Shown: piece by piece, positions 25,301 to 51,169 of the stretch
Numbering within the stretch: the stretch's first letter is position 1
Layout of the letters: every line of letters begins with the position of its first letter
DNA from: Phoronis australis
Taxonomy: Eukaryota > Phoronida > Phoronidae
Length of the DNA: 64,000 nucleotides
NCBI GenBank assembly: GCA_002633005.1
Contig: NMRA01000092.1
Span: 975,898 to 1,039,897 of the forward strand
Direction of reading: 5' to 3'
Position numbers and translations under genes: made by a program
The notes under the pieces: model-generated
What the model saw: the letters and a program-made list of their open reading frames with translations, nothing else
Told to the model about the DNA's origin: nothing
The model's database searches: none

Positions 25301-26115
25301 TCGTCAGCGCCAAAGTTCTCTCTTATGGATAATACATATTACGTTGAACTCAAAATTCTTTGAAGAACGAAAACTTTTGTGTTTTTATTTTGACTGCGCC
25401 GATGTGGGTAAAAAACTGACCAGACAAAATCTGATAAAAGTTACACTCTTTCTTTAGTACACTAAATTATTTAGTTGTTGGAAAAAACTGGCATTCTACC
25501 ACTACTCTGCCGCTAAAATTTTGGTACAATCTTTTGTGTCAGCTTTCGGGATCATAAAATATTGCGTTTTTTTTTCACCGATTCTTCAATCAACTGTTGT
25601 TCTTTCACGATGTTGCGTACGCGTTACAACAAGTTATCACAATTGGTTTCACTTCATTTTAAGGTTTTAGTATTTTAATACCAGCAAACCACATTTCAGA
25701 ACAAAATTTACTGCTGCGAAGCTGTCATCATCTCCCGAGAGATGTTGCAAAACTTTAGGAAATGGTGCGTGCGCATGTCATGACTCACGAGCATACTGTT
25801 TACAAAACGGTGACATATTTTCTTCGTTACAAAAGGCAAAGAATTACACAAAAATGACATTTATAAGGTTGTTTGACCCCCCGATTTTGCATGTGTTGTA
25901 ACAGTCAAAATCATTCGTCCTTGTGTGATAGTGTAATGACACCACCATAAATAGACCACCAAGCCCAGTAATTTTGCTTGGACCATGGTGGAAGCTGGTT
26001 GTTTAGGCTTTTGGTCATACAAATTGGCCGTACATTGATTGTAAGTACTCTCCGTGAGGCATAACAAGTGAACCTGTGCCGTAATAAAACACATGCACCC
26101 CCCCCCCCCCCCCCC
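22371..26115. other. Intergenic stretch, no supported gene
   Basis: Expected to hold the missing first exon of MAEA and its promoter (minus strand), but no segment encoding the expected EYPTLK-type end followed by GT was found. ATG-led open segments at 24824 (minus, MAEHVIKRHETG) and 25263 (plus, MAALEDRDVNRE) are unsupported. A C-homopolymer ends in a single N at 26116. Confidence 0.4.
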
Positions 26116-27122
26116 NGTCTTTAGATCTACATGTTGATACTAGTTTCAACGTCGAGGTGACGAGCAGAAATACCTGGGATGTGTTCAATTTCGAAATCTG
26201 TCAGACTTCAAAACGCAGGGGTGCCTAGCTGTATTTTGACAAAAGTCTTCATACACATCATAGCTGGCTGGCTATCTCGGGCTCGGGCGGAACTGGAAGT
26301 GCGGGCCGTTATTTAGTGGATGAAACTGGTTCTCTAAATCATGGTCCATTATATCCGACTAGTGCTGAACTTCTTAAATTGTGTATAACTACAAATCATA
26401 GGGTTTTTGTGAAGTTTAAAAGAATACCCAAGTCAATAAATTACCTTTAATGTAGAGTGTTCTAAAACTTTTACGTCTGCCATCATTTGTTTTCACTGGA
26501 GCATTATGGGAAATTTGGAAATTAAAGCAATAAAGGAATATTTTGTCATCATCGGTCAACATTGGAGGGCTTATATACAAAAATTTGAAATTTATTTACA
26601 AAAAAAATGAGTAATTTCATTTATTGACTTACATTTATTAATTAATAGTGTGTGCGAAAACACGAGATTGGAGTGCGAGTCTGGTCGCGAGTGTCGCCGA
26701 GAGCGAGTAATTTTTGGCCTACGTTGAATTCACAGACGATTTCACAGATTCCAGTGTTTGTTGAATTATTTTTCACTACCCAACTATCCATTGGAGATCA
26801 ACATTGACGCCGAGTGTAACTTATGCAATTATTTTTTACCCGATTTCTACCAGTGTCTTTGTTGTCTGAGTGGAGTGTGTTCGGCTTGGCTTCTAGACGT
26901 CTCGCACACTTCGGTAAAAAGGTATGATCTTTTGTTTTTTTATGGTACCGCTATTGATCAAGTTGTTTGATATAACTTTTAAATATTTGATTTCTAAACA
27001 TTTTGGCAAATCAATTTTTAGAAAATACTAAATTTTGAAGTGATTTTAAGGTCATACGAACGCCGTCGCCTGAAAAGTGGCGTTTGACAATGTGATTGTG
27101 AATCGGCGGGAATAAAAGTTCG

Positions 27123-27284
27123 ATGATGAATAATAATAAAAAGAAAGTTCAAAGAGTGGAAGTGCGTTGTTTAAGGTTTATTACACCTGGAGAGTTGTGC
27201 CAATTGTTTGGGGGTAATATAGTGTTAGAGTTGCCCACGAGACTAGCCATGGTTTTGTGTCAGAGTCTACCATTTTTCAGTGTG
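27123..27284 (+). CDS. Candidate first coding exon, product unknown
   Basis: ATG 27123 opens 54 codons, MMNNNKKKVQRVEVRCLRF then TPGELCQLFGGNIVLELPTR, ending at a strong G|GTGAGT donor in phase 0. It lies on the same strand as CtBP, about 5 kb upstream. It does not continue in frame into the THAP exon through the nearest acceptor. No family was recognised and the next exon was not found. Confidence 0.3.
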
Positions 27285-28629
27285 GTGAGTTGATTTCTTA
27301 TGCAAATGACCCCCAGCAAACAACAAAAGTAGACCTAGTTCCTCATGTCAGTTTGTCATTCTTTTAATAGCTTAATCAGTGCCGAATCAAAGTTATTTCT
27401 TTTATTAAGTAAATGCAATCATAGTAGGCGATGTTTGTCATTTAAAATATTTATATAGAGAAGGGTAAATGACAGTAATGATGAGTTATTTGAAATATTA
27501 CTGGTGAATAATTTACCCCCAGCAAAGGTGGAAGTAAAGTAGGTCATTTCCTTTGCTCTGTTGTGAGAGTTGTGGAGAGAAGCTGTGGTATTTACCATGT
27601 TGGTAGAAGTACATGTTTGTGTTTATAATTACCAATCATGGTTTATCTTGTTTTTAAACTTGAGTTTTGATTGGCTTTGAGCCTTTGAGGCAGTCAAATG
27701 TACTACGGTAAACCAAACTTACAGGTGAATAGCTGTTCTTGATCAATGCACAATGTTCTTTGCTCTGATGAGTATTTTCAATATATGGAATTGAATTGGA
27801 TCATTTTCTATTTGTAGGATGAAACTTGTAACAATGTTGAACAGAATTCATTCTTGCTTTGATATATTGTGACTGCATTTCATCTAAGCAATAAAATATT
27901 TCATCAAACATGTTCTTCTTGGTAATCAGCTGAGAGTGATGGCCAAAACAAGTTTATGTTGCTTACTGTTGAACTTAATATTTATTAGATTTAAATGTCA
28001 ATCAATGATATGGTGTTAGACAGCACCTAGAGTCTTATTTTTCCCCTTTAATTGTTGTCGTAAATTGTCAAGGCGCTTAAATTGGAAACTCAAAAAACAA
28101 GGTGGGCGTGAAACTGAAAATGCGAACTTGAAAGCAATTTTTCGCAAAGTTTTATGTGGACACAGTCAATTGTGTTAACACCCAAGGAGGTACATAGACA
28201 TCACCTGCAAGAGTCTAATAAAACATTGGTGGACTATAGACAGTGTGGTAAGGGGCTTACCATCTAAATTGAGGTGATGGCATGACGTACTATGTAACTC
28301 AAATTTTTAAATTTTCCGAAACTTTATATAAGAATATAATTAGTTGGTCATGGTTGCTTTTACAGTTTCTTTTTTGTACAAAAGGAACGTATTTTCCTTG
28401 CCCGTGTAAGGCAAACTTCCACTGTTCCTCTGAAACTAATTGCTTGTTACTCAAAGATAAGCAAGTTGTGTATGTTTTGAAGCTAAAATTCTGGCGTTCA
28501 CAATGACACAGGCAAGTCTCAGTGTATAAATGGTAGGGGGGTATTGAGCCTAGCATGGGTCTTTTCCCAGACAAGTAGTGCTGCAATCAAAATTTTTTTT
28601 AAAAATGTTAATTCATTTAATAGGCTACC

Positions 28630-29240
28630 GATGATTTGACCTACGATATGAGACAGAGGAAGACCTTCATTTAGAGGATGTCCTCTGACTGTTGTGACAG
28701 AAGTTAGGATATCCTGATAAAATACCGTAGTTCTTCACTTATTTACCACCCAATATGGGCATCAAGTGAAATTCTATTTTGTCAAATTTCTCCCCAAAAA
28801 AGATTAAGAAAATTTTGTTCTATTACCAGCAGGCTTTGTACTGTTTAGATGTTATAAAACAACTTTTGGTAAAATTTCCATTGTTTGCAGTAAAGTAAAC
28901 AGTCTTTGAAATTTTAGAAAAAACACCGGTATACAATTTTTGGCAATTATTTGCGTGAAAAAAGTGGAAAATTACCGTAAGCAATTAGCATACTTTTTAA
29001 GAACTAACATTCAGATAAAACTAGTGTTCACAAAGATGGTTAATCATCTCTGTTGTATAATTTGTGGTGGGCGGCAAGTTAAGCATGAACCTTTAGCAGG
29101 ACAAATATGGCAATCAAAATCTGTAAAAAAATTAACAATAGATTCAATGACGCTTGGACTGGTTTGACCTAAGGTATGAGACAGGAGACCTTCATACAGG
29201 ATGTCATCTCACTGCTGTGAAGCAGGTTAGGTCTTCCTAA
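28630..29240. repeat. Imperfect direct repeat pair, 28630-28718 and 29156-29240
   Basis: TTTGACCTA(C/A)G(A/G)TATGAGACAG followed by GACCTTCAT and AGGATGTC is found in both, 526 bp apart. The copies differ by small indels. Non-coding; family unknown. Confidence 0.6.
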
Positions 29241-30084
29241 TGTGGAAATTACCTTTAAACAGGACATGAAAGAGCATTACATTGTGTTAGTCCAAAATGT
29301 TGTAGTCATTGGAGTATTTCTAAACTTTGGACAGTAGTCTTTGTTGTCAGAGTTTGTTGTTGTCAGTTGCTATTGTACTCTGTTTTAAGTACATTTCTAG
29401 ACATTTGGATAACACGTTTCAAGAACAGTCGGAAAAAGAAATTATGCAAATAATACACATTCGTATTTTGATTAGAAACCCAAATTCAGAAAGGCTATAA
29501 AACCTTGTCCGACCATAGAGACTCACTTTTGATTTAAAATGCAATTGATCTCCACGTGTTCCTGTGGGTGGAGTGTTTTCTGTGTTTGCTCAGATGTGAC
29601 AGTTCATTATTACTGAAACCATACTTCATGCATAAAGTGATACACGGTGACAACTCAACTTGTAGAGCCTGGTCTCAAGTAGTAACAAACTGTTGCTCCT
29701 TTCCACACCCAGAAAGCATCTAATTTTGTTAGGGGGCAATTTGAGACCCATTGCGTAATAGGGAGTAGTCTTAACCCAAAGTTGCTTTTTTGCATTACAA
29801 GTGATGCCTTTCTAACTACTTTATATCAATTAGTTGATAAAAACTGGTTGGATGCAGTGTTCTCCATGACCTGTTTTAATGGCAACTCTTCCGACACACT
29901 TGATTGAGTGCCTCGCGCATGACCTGCGTGAAAAAAGGGTCACCGTCATTGACAATGTCACTCCTGCTTTAAATTAGGTTGAAATTAAAAAAACAGTGGC
30001 CAGAGCCCATTAAAACCCAATAAAGGCCTTGTGGTTAACAAAGCAGGTACACTTACAACTGATGTCTTTTTCACCATAAACATG

Positions 30085-31011
30085 CATAGGTGGATTTAGG
30101 GGGGGGCAGGGGGCTCGGCCACCCCCCTCCCTTGGCTGCCGCAAAAAAAAATAAAACAGCAAGAGCATAGGGAAATGTTGAGTTTATCAATTAACCCCGG
30201 TAATTAACATTATACGGCGGAAACAAGATTTAAATGTGTGCAGTTTTAGTGTGTTTGGAGGGGGGGTTGGGGGCTCATATCCAATTTCAAGTGTCAAATT
30301 TGGAACTCGGCTCAATCGTAACGAAATGATATCCCAGACGACCGGCAGTGGCGCTGCGCACTACGACTCCGTTTCCATCGTCTGCTTCACTGTGAAAATT
30401 ACTTCATTTTTTAAAGTAAACGGAATCTGAGTGACGATGAAAAAACAGAAGCTGCTGGTAAGATGTAAGTTTTAATCGAAGCCTTAGTGAATCACTCAGA
30501 AACTCATAATTCTCTCTTTGTAAAACCTTAACTTAAGACGATTTCCAAAGCAATCACGTCATTAATGCCAACACAAAAAAAAAACGGATTTGGTCTATTG
30601 GTGAATTGAAGACTATTTTAAATACAACAAATTTGTTACGAACTGATTGCACAAAATATAAAAAGTGTAATAAGCATTACAAAAAGAAGTAGGTTTGTCG
30701 CGCAAACGCTGTGGACCATAAACAAGTAGGTCTCTTATTATTAAATTTAGAGTGAAATCGTGGTGGTGCAGTGGTAAAGCACGCGCACTATGTGGTAAAT
30801 GCAGTTTTTCAGGTTTGACACGTTCCCCGTTTTTTTTCTTGGATAATACTTCAGGAATCGAGGAAAATGCTTGATCTTTAGAGGAAAAAATAGAAAAATT
30901 TTCCTGGGCTGGTACCCCCCTCCCGATCTCCCCCCATTTGGTGCTATGCGCATCTAATCGTGCTTTGCAAAAATGTTGCCCCCCCCTTGTGATATCCTAG
31001 ATCCGCCACTG
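30085..31011. mobile_element. hAT-like element with GTGGATTTAGG / CTAGATCCGCCACTG termini
   Basis: The right end, TCCTAGATCCGCCACTG, is the typical hAT terminus CAGTGGCGGATCTAGG in reverse. The left end, CATAGGTGGATTTAGGGGGG, is its eroded partner. ACATG adjoins both ends. The 927-bp interior is largely non-coding and G- or C-rich near both termini. Confidence 0.55.
30757..30825 (+). repeat. tRNA-like segment inside the hAT-like element
   Basis: TGGTGCAGTGGTAAAGC at 30763-30779 resembles a pol III A box. AGGTTTGACACG at 30812 is placed like a B box, with spacing close to that of a tRNA gene. The cloverleaf cannot be completed convincingly, so a SINE head is more likely than a functional tRNA. 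Confidence 0.35.
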
Positions 31012-32253
31012 ACATGGCTACTCCCATGTTTTGTGGAGTTCACTCAATGGGAAAGCGGCCATGGCAACTCCTCTCAAAATAGGTTGATTAATATGCAGTT
31101 GTTCCACTCTGCTACAGCGAGAAACGTTGTCTTCACTTTTACTGGAGTAATCTCTAGAGTTTGCAACATCAATCGCTACAGGCCGAAATAGACATCCTGA
31201 TAGGTCTCTGGAAGGACAAGACGATAATATTAATCCTTGATGGCCTGGAATTATTCATCTTAAAAAATGATGGGAGAACTGTTTATTAATCTCAAATCTT
31301 TTCCTCACTATTCGAGAATATTAGTGCCATCCACACGCAGAGCAATTTACTCCTGGAATGAGTTGTTGCTAGGATTTAGGGATGTGTGGATGCTATTTCA
31401 ACTGGTGCAACTTTGTGACAAATTATTCTACCTTGTCAAGGTAGGGTAACTTGTTCAAGACAGGGTAACTTGCTCCTCTTCTAATTGCTGTTTGTCCGCA
31501 AACCTGGGACAAGACGGAAGTAATTATCAGCTGTGGTTACCTACAGACAGGTCTTCATTTGTTTGTTATTAATGCATCAGCTGTTCATTGTGATGACAAC
31601 TTCCATCTTCCACTGCTTATCAGATATGTGTGTGGACGCTCCACTTAAAAGTGCCATTTACACTTACAAAGTTGACACGGATCAGCTGACACGGATCAAG
31701 TTGTCCCAGTGTGTAAACGGACTGACACAGAGCAAACTGACACCACGGTGACAAATTTTTGCCATCCGTTTGTGAGGTAGAGCAATTTGCACCCGAACAT
31801 CTTGCACCGTGTCAGTTATAAGTCTAAACGCGAAATTGGAGCAAGGATGGAATTCGGATAGACCGGAGTTCTAATGGGATTGCGACATAGCTGCAACTGC
31901 AAGTAGACTTGCACGCACTTCAGAGAACATTAGTTGGTGCGCGCGCTTGTGGCACGTTTGTTGGCATTCGTACCGTTATGGTGTTTGGGTTTTCATTTAT
32001 GGAGAATTGTGGCATGCACAGAATGGTTAATGTTCATGGTTTAGGAAAAACTGTTCAAAGGTATGACTTTACACATAATGCATCAGACTATACAGAATTA
32101 AAACAATAAATGTATCATACAGAACCGACTTCAAAGAAGTCACCTTTTCAATCTTATGGCAGTGGTCATTTGTTGACCTGTGTGACGGACACTACTGACC
32201 ACCAATGTATTGCGGGTCTTCTTCTTGTTTTCCAGAACTCTAGAACTGGACTA
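31012..32253. other. Region upstream of the CtBP start; likely promoter and leader, not resolved
   Basis: Contains a local cluster of GACACGG/ATCAGCTG repeats near 31672-31745 (GTTGACACGGATCAGCTGA) and a GCGCGCG patch at 31938-31944. No TATA box or leader exon can be assigned with confidence. Confidence 0.3.
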
Positions 32254-32263
32254 ATGTCGCGTC

Positions 32264-45918
<13,655 letters not shown>

Positions 45919-48050
45919 CGTCCAGCACTGCTGACAGTTCGTTAGTGACGGATGAGCATGAGACCACAGCTTCACTAGAGAGAGAAATTGTTATTTTGAT
46001 AGAAGTCAGAATGAGTGAGAAGAGAAATGTTTTGACAACACTGGTCACGTTTAACGTGTTTATTAATTCATGTGCACTCTGTTGTTGGCAGTTGCCATCT
46101 GCTGAAACTAAGGGTAATGGCATACATACAGAAATTTCTAGAACTGTGACCAGGGTTATGTTATTTGCAAGAGATTGATGACTATTTTGATGAAAAAAAT
46201 GCTGCTGGCAAGCCTATTGGGGTCAAAAATCCCAGATCATTTCCGTACAGATTTTTGGACTAACCAATGTTGGGTAGTGGAGGCCAGTTAGACAGAGTGC
46301 TACTTATAGTTACACCATAACGAGTCATGTGCAGTCAGGGTGTATAGTATGTTTGGTTGTGTAGGTATGCCTGTCTTACCTTCACTGGACATGTCTCACA
46401 TTCAGTGATGACACTAGCTTAAAAACCAGCCTGGACCCCCTATCCCCACTAGCGTGTTACATAGCATCAGCAAACATTGAATGTGATCGTGTATTATCTA
46501 GACATATTTTTCCCCATATGACCCATACGCTTGACTGTTTAAGTGTGTTTTATGACATAGCTGTTTCTATGCAATAAGTCGTAAGGAAAGAATACTGTTG
46601 TGCGTATTCTCCAGAGTTCAATAAAAGAATGGGTTTAATCACTATCGAAACCGTGTTTGGTCGCTATGACAACGTTAGTAGTTTGGATCCTAGTGCACAT
46701 GTGTATAGTCAGCATGTCACGTGATTCAGTCAATGAAGGGGAGACCGGAGAGGCTACGTGGAATTTAAACGTAATTACGCTTCAAAGCTGTTCTCAAGAA
46801 GTCATTTTTTTATATTTGATAGCTTGCTTCTTAGTTGTTAATACATGTATTTTCCGCCAAGACTGTTCGTGGCTCAAATTTTTAGTTTAGTGTTGCTTAG
46901 TTTGTTAGTTTGTTTGTTTATAGTTTGAGTGTAGTGTGTTTAGCAGAAATAACACTGGACCAACTGCCACTGGCGTTGCTGTGCGTTTACGCTAATCACT
47001 GTTATTTAGCACAAACATTAAAAGAGGGAGCTGTCATCTTTCCATTTTTCAAAAGCTCCCTACATTGCCAGCATAACTGAAAATTTTGCCTCTTACTGTT
47101 TGACAACTACTCTGCAGTATGAACTGTATTCATTGAAGCATAATTTTCTTCATGACTTGTTCAGTTTTGTGGAGAAATGTGAGGTTACAGTGTTCTGTGC
47201 TAAATAGCAGACGATGTGTATTGCCCTTTCTCGTCTGTCAAACCTGGGAACAGGACTGTACACATTAAAGGACCATCTTATCGTACGTGTTGCAAACTGA
47301 GCAATCAGTACGGGCTACCTACCTATTTTATGGCAGGTAGTCTAATCGCAGTTTTTTGTTAAGTTTTTTTAACCAGAGCTGCATTTTACTGTCATGCAAA
47401 TACAGATGCCTCTCTGTAAGATGGGTATTTTTTGTTATGTATTATGTATTATGTATTATGTGCTGTTATAGTAACATACTGATGTACCTCATACAGTCTA
47501 ACTTCACCTTGGGGTTTGTTTCGTGAAAGGTGAATTAAGACTCAAGTCAGAAACTTGATCTTAGGCTTCAACAACTGTTTATGAAATAAAATCCCACTTA
47601 TTAAGCAAAATGCAGTCTCTGAGAACATATACATAACTGCTTGTTATAGAGGTAATTTTTGTAAATTAGTTCTTGACTGTGATGTGGTTATAGTTGCATT
47701 ATTCAGCCATTGTGAAGTGTCAGTCTAAGACTAAATTTCTAACTTAAGTCTTTAGTCCCCTCTGCTTTTCTCGTCTTGTGTGATAAGCATTAACCAGTTC
47801 TTATTATATAATGGGTGTACTAAAGTCTGCCTGGTTGACTCGTGACTCAAACGATCTGAAGAAAGTTGAGAGGTGTTATAAAAATCATTGTTAGAAGGGG
47901 TTTTAAGGCGTTAATGTCGCGCATTTAACCAGCTTTGTTTACTAATAAGTAGTGTTTATAGTTTGTTTGATGTACCATTATAAGCGTTAGGTAAGGTCAT
48001 ACATGTATATGAGAGACAAGAGTAATTTCTAATAAATATTTTCAATTTGC
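45919..48050 (+). other. CtBP: CtBP 3' UTR with alternative poly(A) signals
   Basis: No convincing coding sequence after the CtBP stop. Canonical AATAAA hexamers on the plus strand are at 46620-46625, 47585-47590 and 48031-48036. A TG/T-rich stretch follows the last one (GCTCTTCTGTTGTTTC). This suggests 3' UTRs of about 0.7 kb and up to about 2.1 kb. Confidence 0.55.
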
Positions 48051-48354
48051 TCTTCTGTTGTTTCAATTATTTTTTTTTATTTCTACTTACAAACATGCCA
48101 CTTCTGTTCCACTCTGAAGTGGAGTACTTGCTCCCCACGTCCCTTCCGATTCCCTGTCTGCACACACACGGCCAAATCACAATCAAGGTCCATATTCGGT
48201 GGCCACTTTTTGTGAAAAACGAAGGTTGTCATATAACTGTAAAACCTGGGTTATTTTCAAGTACCATCATTCCAGGTTTGTAATCTAAAATATTTTTGCA
48301 CAAGAACCACCCAATAAAATTTTATGGCCTGCTGCATCGCAGTTGTATAAATGG

Positions 48355-49918
48355 GTACGTACACTACTTGTGGTCACAACCCACTTTACGGTATCTGTTA
48401 ATTTAATAAGTTTTGATTAAATTGAAGAAGTATCACATACTAAAATAAGAAAAGTTATTACCGTGCTGATCAAGTTGTTCTAGATGATGATACATTGCAT
48501 ATCTTAACACAGTATATTGAGAACTTCCTTCTCTTGCAATAGGATTCTTACAAGAAGAGAATGACAAGTAATTACTTTTTCAAAAACTTTATTGATGCTA
48601 TTTGCCTAGTTTTCAATACATTCACCAGTTGGTCAAAATAGGGAGCAATGCTAGGTCCAGTGTTCCACTTGTAAACAGTAACAAATGGTACTGGTTGGGG
48701 TGTACGTACACTACGCACAGTCAATCAACGTCTAATTTTGACTAAGTTACAAATGTATGGGATGGTCTCGAGTTTTGTGCTGCCTCTACTTGTTGGTTTG
48801 TGGAAGTTGAAGTTGTCTTGAGAGATAGAGAACCTGCCTCTGCAACATCAGTTGTCGCATGTGTCTTCTAAGATTTTCAGTACTAGCCAAGCCCTATGTG
48901 GCATTTTATTGTCCACAAATTTGACAATGTCCATTTTTTGTCAGACTGTATTCATTTTGGAAATATCAGTATTGTTCATGAGAACAGCAGCTGTATGTAA
49001 AAATTATTGTGGGCAATGCTTCATAACACACAGATTGAAGGTACGTAAACTACACAGGAGTACGTACACTACATTTCAATGACTTTTCAGGTTTATAAAA
49101 AATGATTAAAATCTACTGAGAGTTAGTTCATCTACCAATATTCAAAGAGAACAAATAAAAAGTACAGCATACAGTCATGTGCATACCTGTCTGTCATTCT
49201 TTGAAAACATGCAGGCACATGTTAAAATATAAGGGTACGTACACTACACAAATGCTAATATTTCAATCAAAACAAATGTATTTGTAATTAACACCCTTTT
49301 GACCGAGCATTTTAATGGAGGAAGGTGTCTGTGACAAGTGCTGCTTACTTACCGTGTAATATTTTTGTTTTATGGTATTTATTCACATGGGGGTACGTAC
49401 ACTACACAGAGGTATGTACACTGCATTTCAATGACATGTCAGGTTTGTAACTAAATACTAAGAATCTACTGAGAGTTAGTTCATTTACTAAATCAATTCA
49501 AAGAGATTAAGTAAAAAGCACAGCATCCATGTGCATATCTGCCATACTTTGAAAATAGGCACAAATTAAAATATGGGGGTACGTACACTATACAAATGCT
49601 AATTTTTCACTTAAAACAAATGTATTGGCAATAAACACTCTTTTAACCTAACATTTTTAAGGAAGGAAACTATCTATGACCAATGTTGCTCACTTACCAA
49701 GTGATATTTTAATTTCATGGCATTTTTAAACATGGGCGTACTTACACTACAAAGGGGGGTACGTACACAATATCACTGTTTCTGCATCACATGGTAACAT
49801 ATTGTTGTATGGCCATTTATTTTTCTTTGGTGATAATAAACACCATGTTGTTAAGGCAATAATTTCATTTGCAAGGACCATTTGTATTACTGAATTCCAC
49901 ATGGGGATACGAACACTA
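48355..49918. repeat. Degenerate tandem array, ~345-bp period, marked by GTACGTACACTAC
   Basis: The motif GTACGTACACTAC (with variants) starts at 48355, 48702, 49041, 49393 and 49738: spacings 347, 339, 352 and 345. The units starting at 49041 and 49393 are clearly homologous along their length, sharing ATCTACTGAGAGTTAGTTCA, AAAACAAATGTATT and extra motifs at +20 and about +190. Outer units keep little besides the motif. Confidence 0.8.
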
Positions 49919-50612
49919 CATTTTGTTAGCCCTTTTGACCCATTTTCAACATAGCAGAACCCATTCAATATCCAAACTTTTGGTTTGTTTAGATATTAAA
50001 TAATTTGCTATGTTGCCCAGGCTGACATATTTTGCAGTTCTTCTCGTTACAGAGTGTGAACTTTAGTTTTTAACCTTCTTTACAATAGGTGAGGGTTAGA
50101 AACACAGAATTTACCAATTTCGTAACGAGTGTCTGTTTTATGATGAACCCTACCATTTCTCAATGATTAAGCACAACTTCGTCTAATTGACTCTGAAAGT
50201 GGCTCAAGTTATTCCCAGTCATATCTAAACAATTGCTTGCTTGATAAAATAAATTTCTTTTCTACTCCTGACCGTTGAACATTGTTATTTTTAAAATGCC
50301 CACTCGTAACGCTAAAAGTGCATGAAATTCATAGAAAAAAACATACAGAAATTTCACAAACATTGTCCGATTTTGATGATTCTTTTTTTAATTTGCACAA
50401 CTAAACAACTCTTTACATAATGAGATTCAGTTGGCATTTGGTAAGTGACCAAAAAAATATTTTAGACCGTAACACAGTCAACTCTCGAATATAGACCTTG
50501 ATTGTGATTTAGCCCGGCCGACAGGGTAGGGGGAAGAGGAGAGAGAAATTGTCCCCGTTTTGGCAGCAAGGTTCGTCAGTGAAATATGCCAGTTCTTCTG
50601 ATGTCAATTTAC

Positions 50613-50843
50613 CTGCATTGCCCTTCGAATGAATCTTGTATCGCCTCTCGAGTTGTGAACGATAACCATTGAATTTAACTCGGCTGCATGGAAGAGTAGG
50701 AGGTATTTACCATCTGACACAGCGCCATCTATACTGATTCGTCGCACAGAACGAGTGTTGGAGGTATTCAGCTTGGCACCAAGGTACCCCAGATGCGATA
50801 TGATTTCTGGTTTATAAGGGATGCCAATCTTTCGAGGTGATTG
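50613..50843 (-). CDS. Candidate isolated coding exon, product unknown
   Basis: A 77-codon open segment lies on the minus strand between an acceptor-like CTATAG and a CAG|GTAAAT donor. It encodes QSPRKIGIPYKPEIISHLGY and then VRRISIDGAVSDGKYLLLFH with ELNSMVIVHNSRGDTRFIRR. The balanced amino-acid composition is unlike the noise around it. Another open minus-strand segment (51168-50920, MIESCRTLILPVLHCVAG) lies just upstream, but no phase-correct join was found. It could be a host gene or part of an unrecognised mobile element. Confidence 0.35.
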
Positions 50844-51169
50844 CTATAGCTTCACAGTTTCTAAGCCACTTCCCGTAATTTACAACCAATACACGCATCC
50901 ACCACCTTGAACCTATTCACATTGCATTGTGGTTTTGTATTCCAGCGTGCCCGGTATTTCTTTTTAAATCTCGCATGTGTTGGCCGGAGTAAAATGACCA
51001 CCCTTCTTCAGCAACTTCTTGATGCGAACAAAAATTAAACAGTCTAGACATTTTATTATTTCTGTGGCGGTTGTTTGCAACCATCGTCAGGTCGTGGCTG
51101 GACATTTTAGTATTACCAGCAACGCAATGAAGGACTGGCAAAATTAATGTGCGACAGCTCTCGATCATC

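Noticed and set aside
25263-25457. Plus-strand open frame MAALEDRDVNRECRQRQ as a CtBP leader exon or separate gene
   Set aside because: Good start context but no convincing partner exon or homology.
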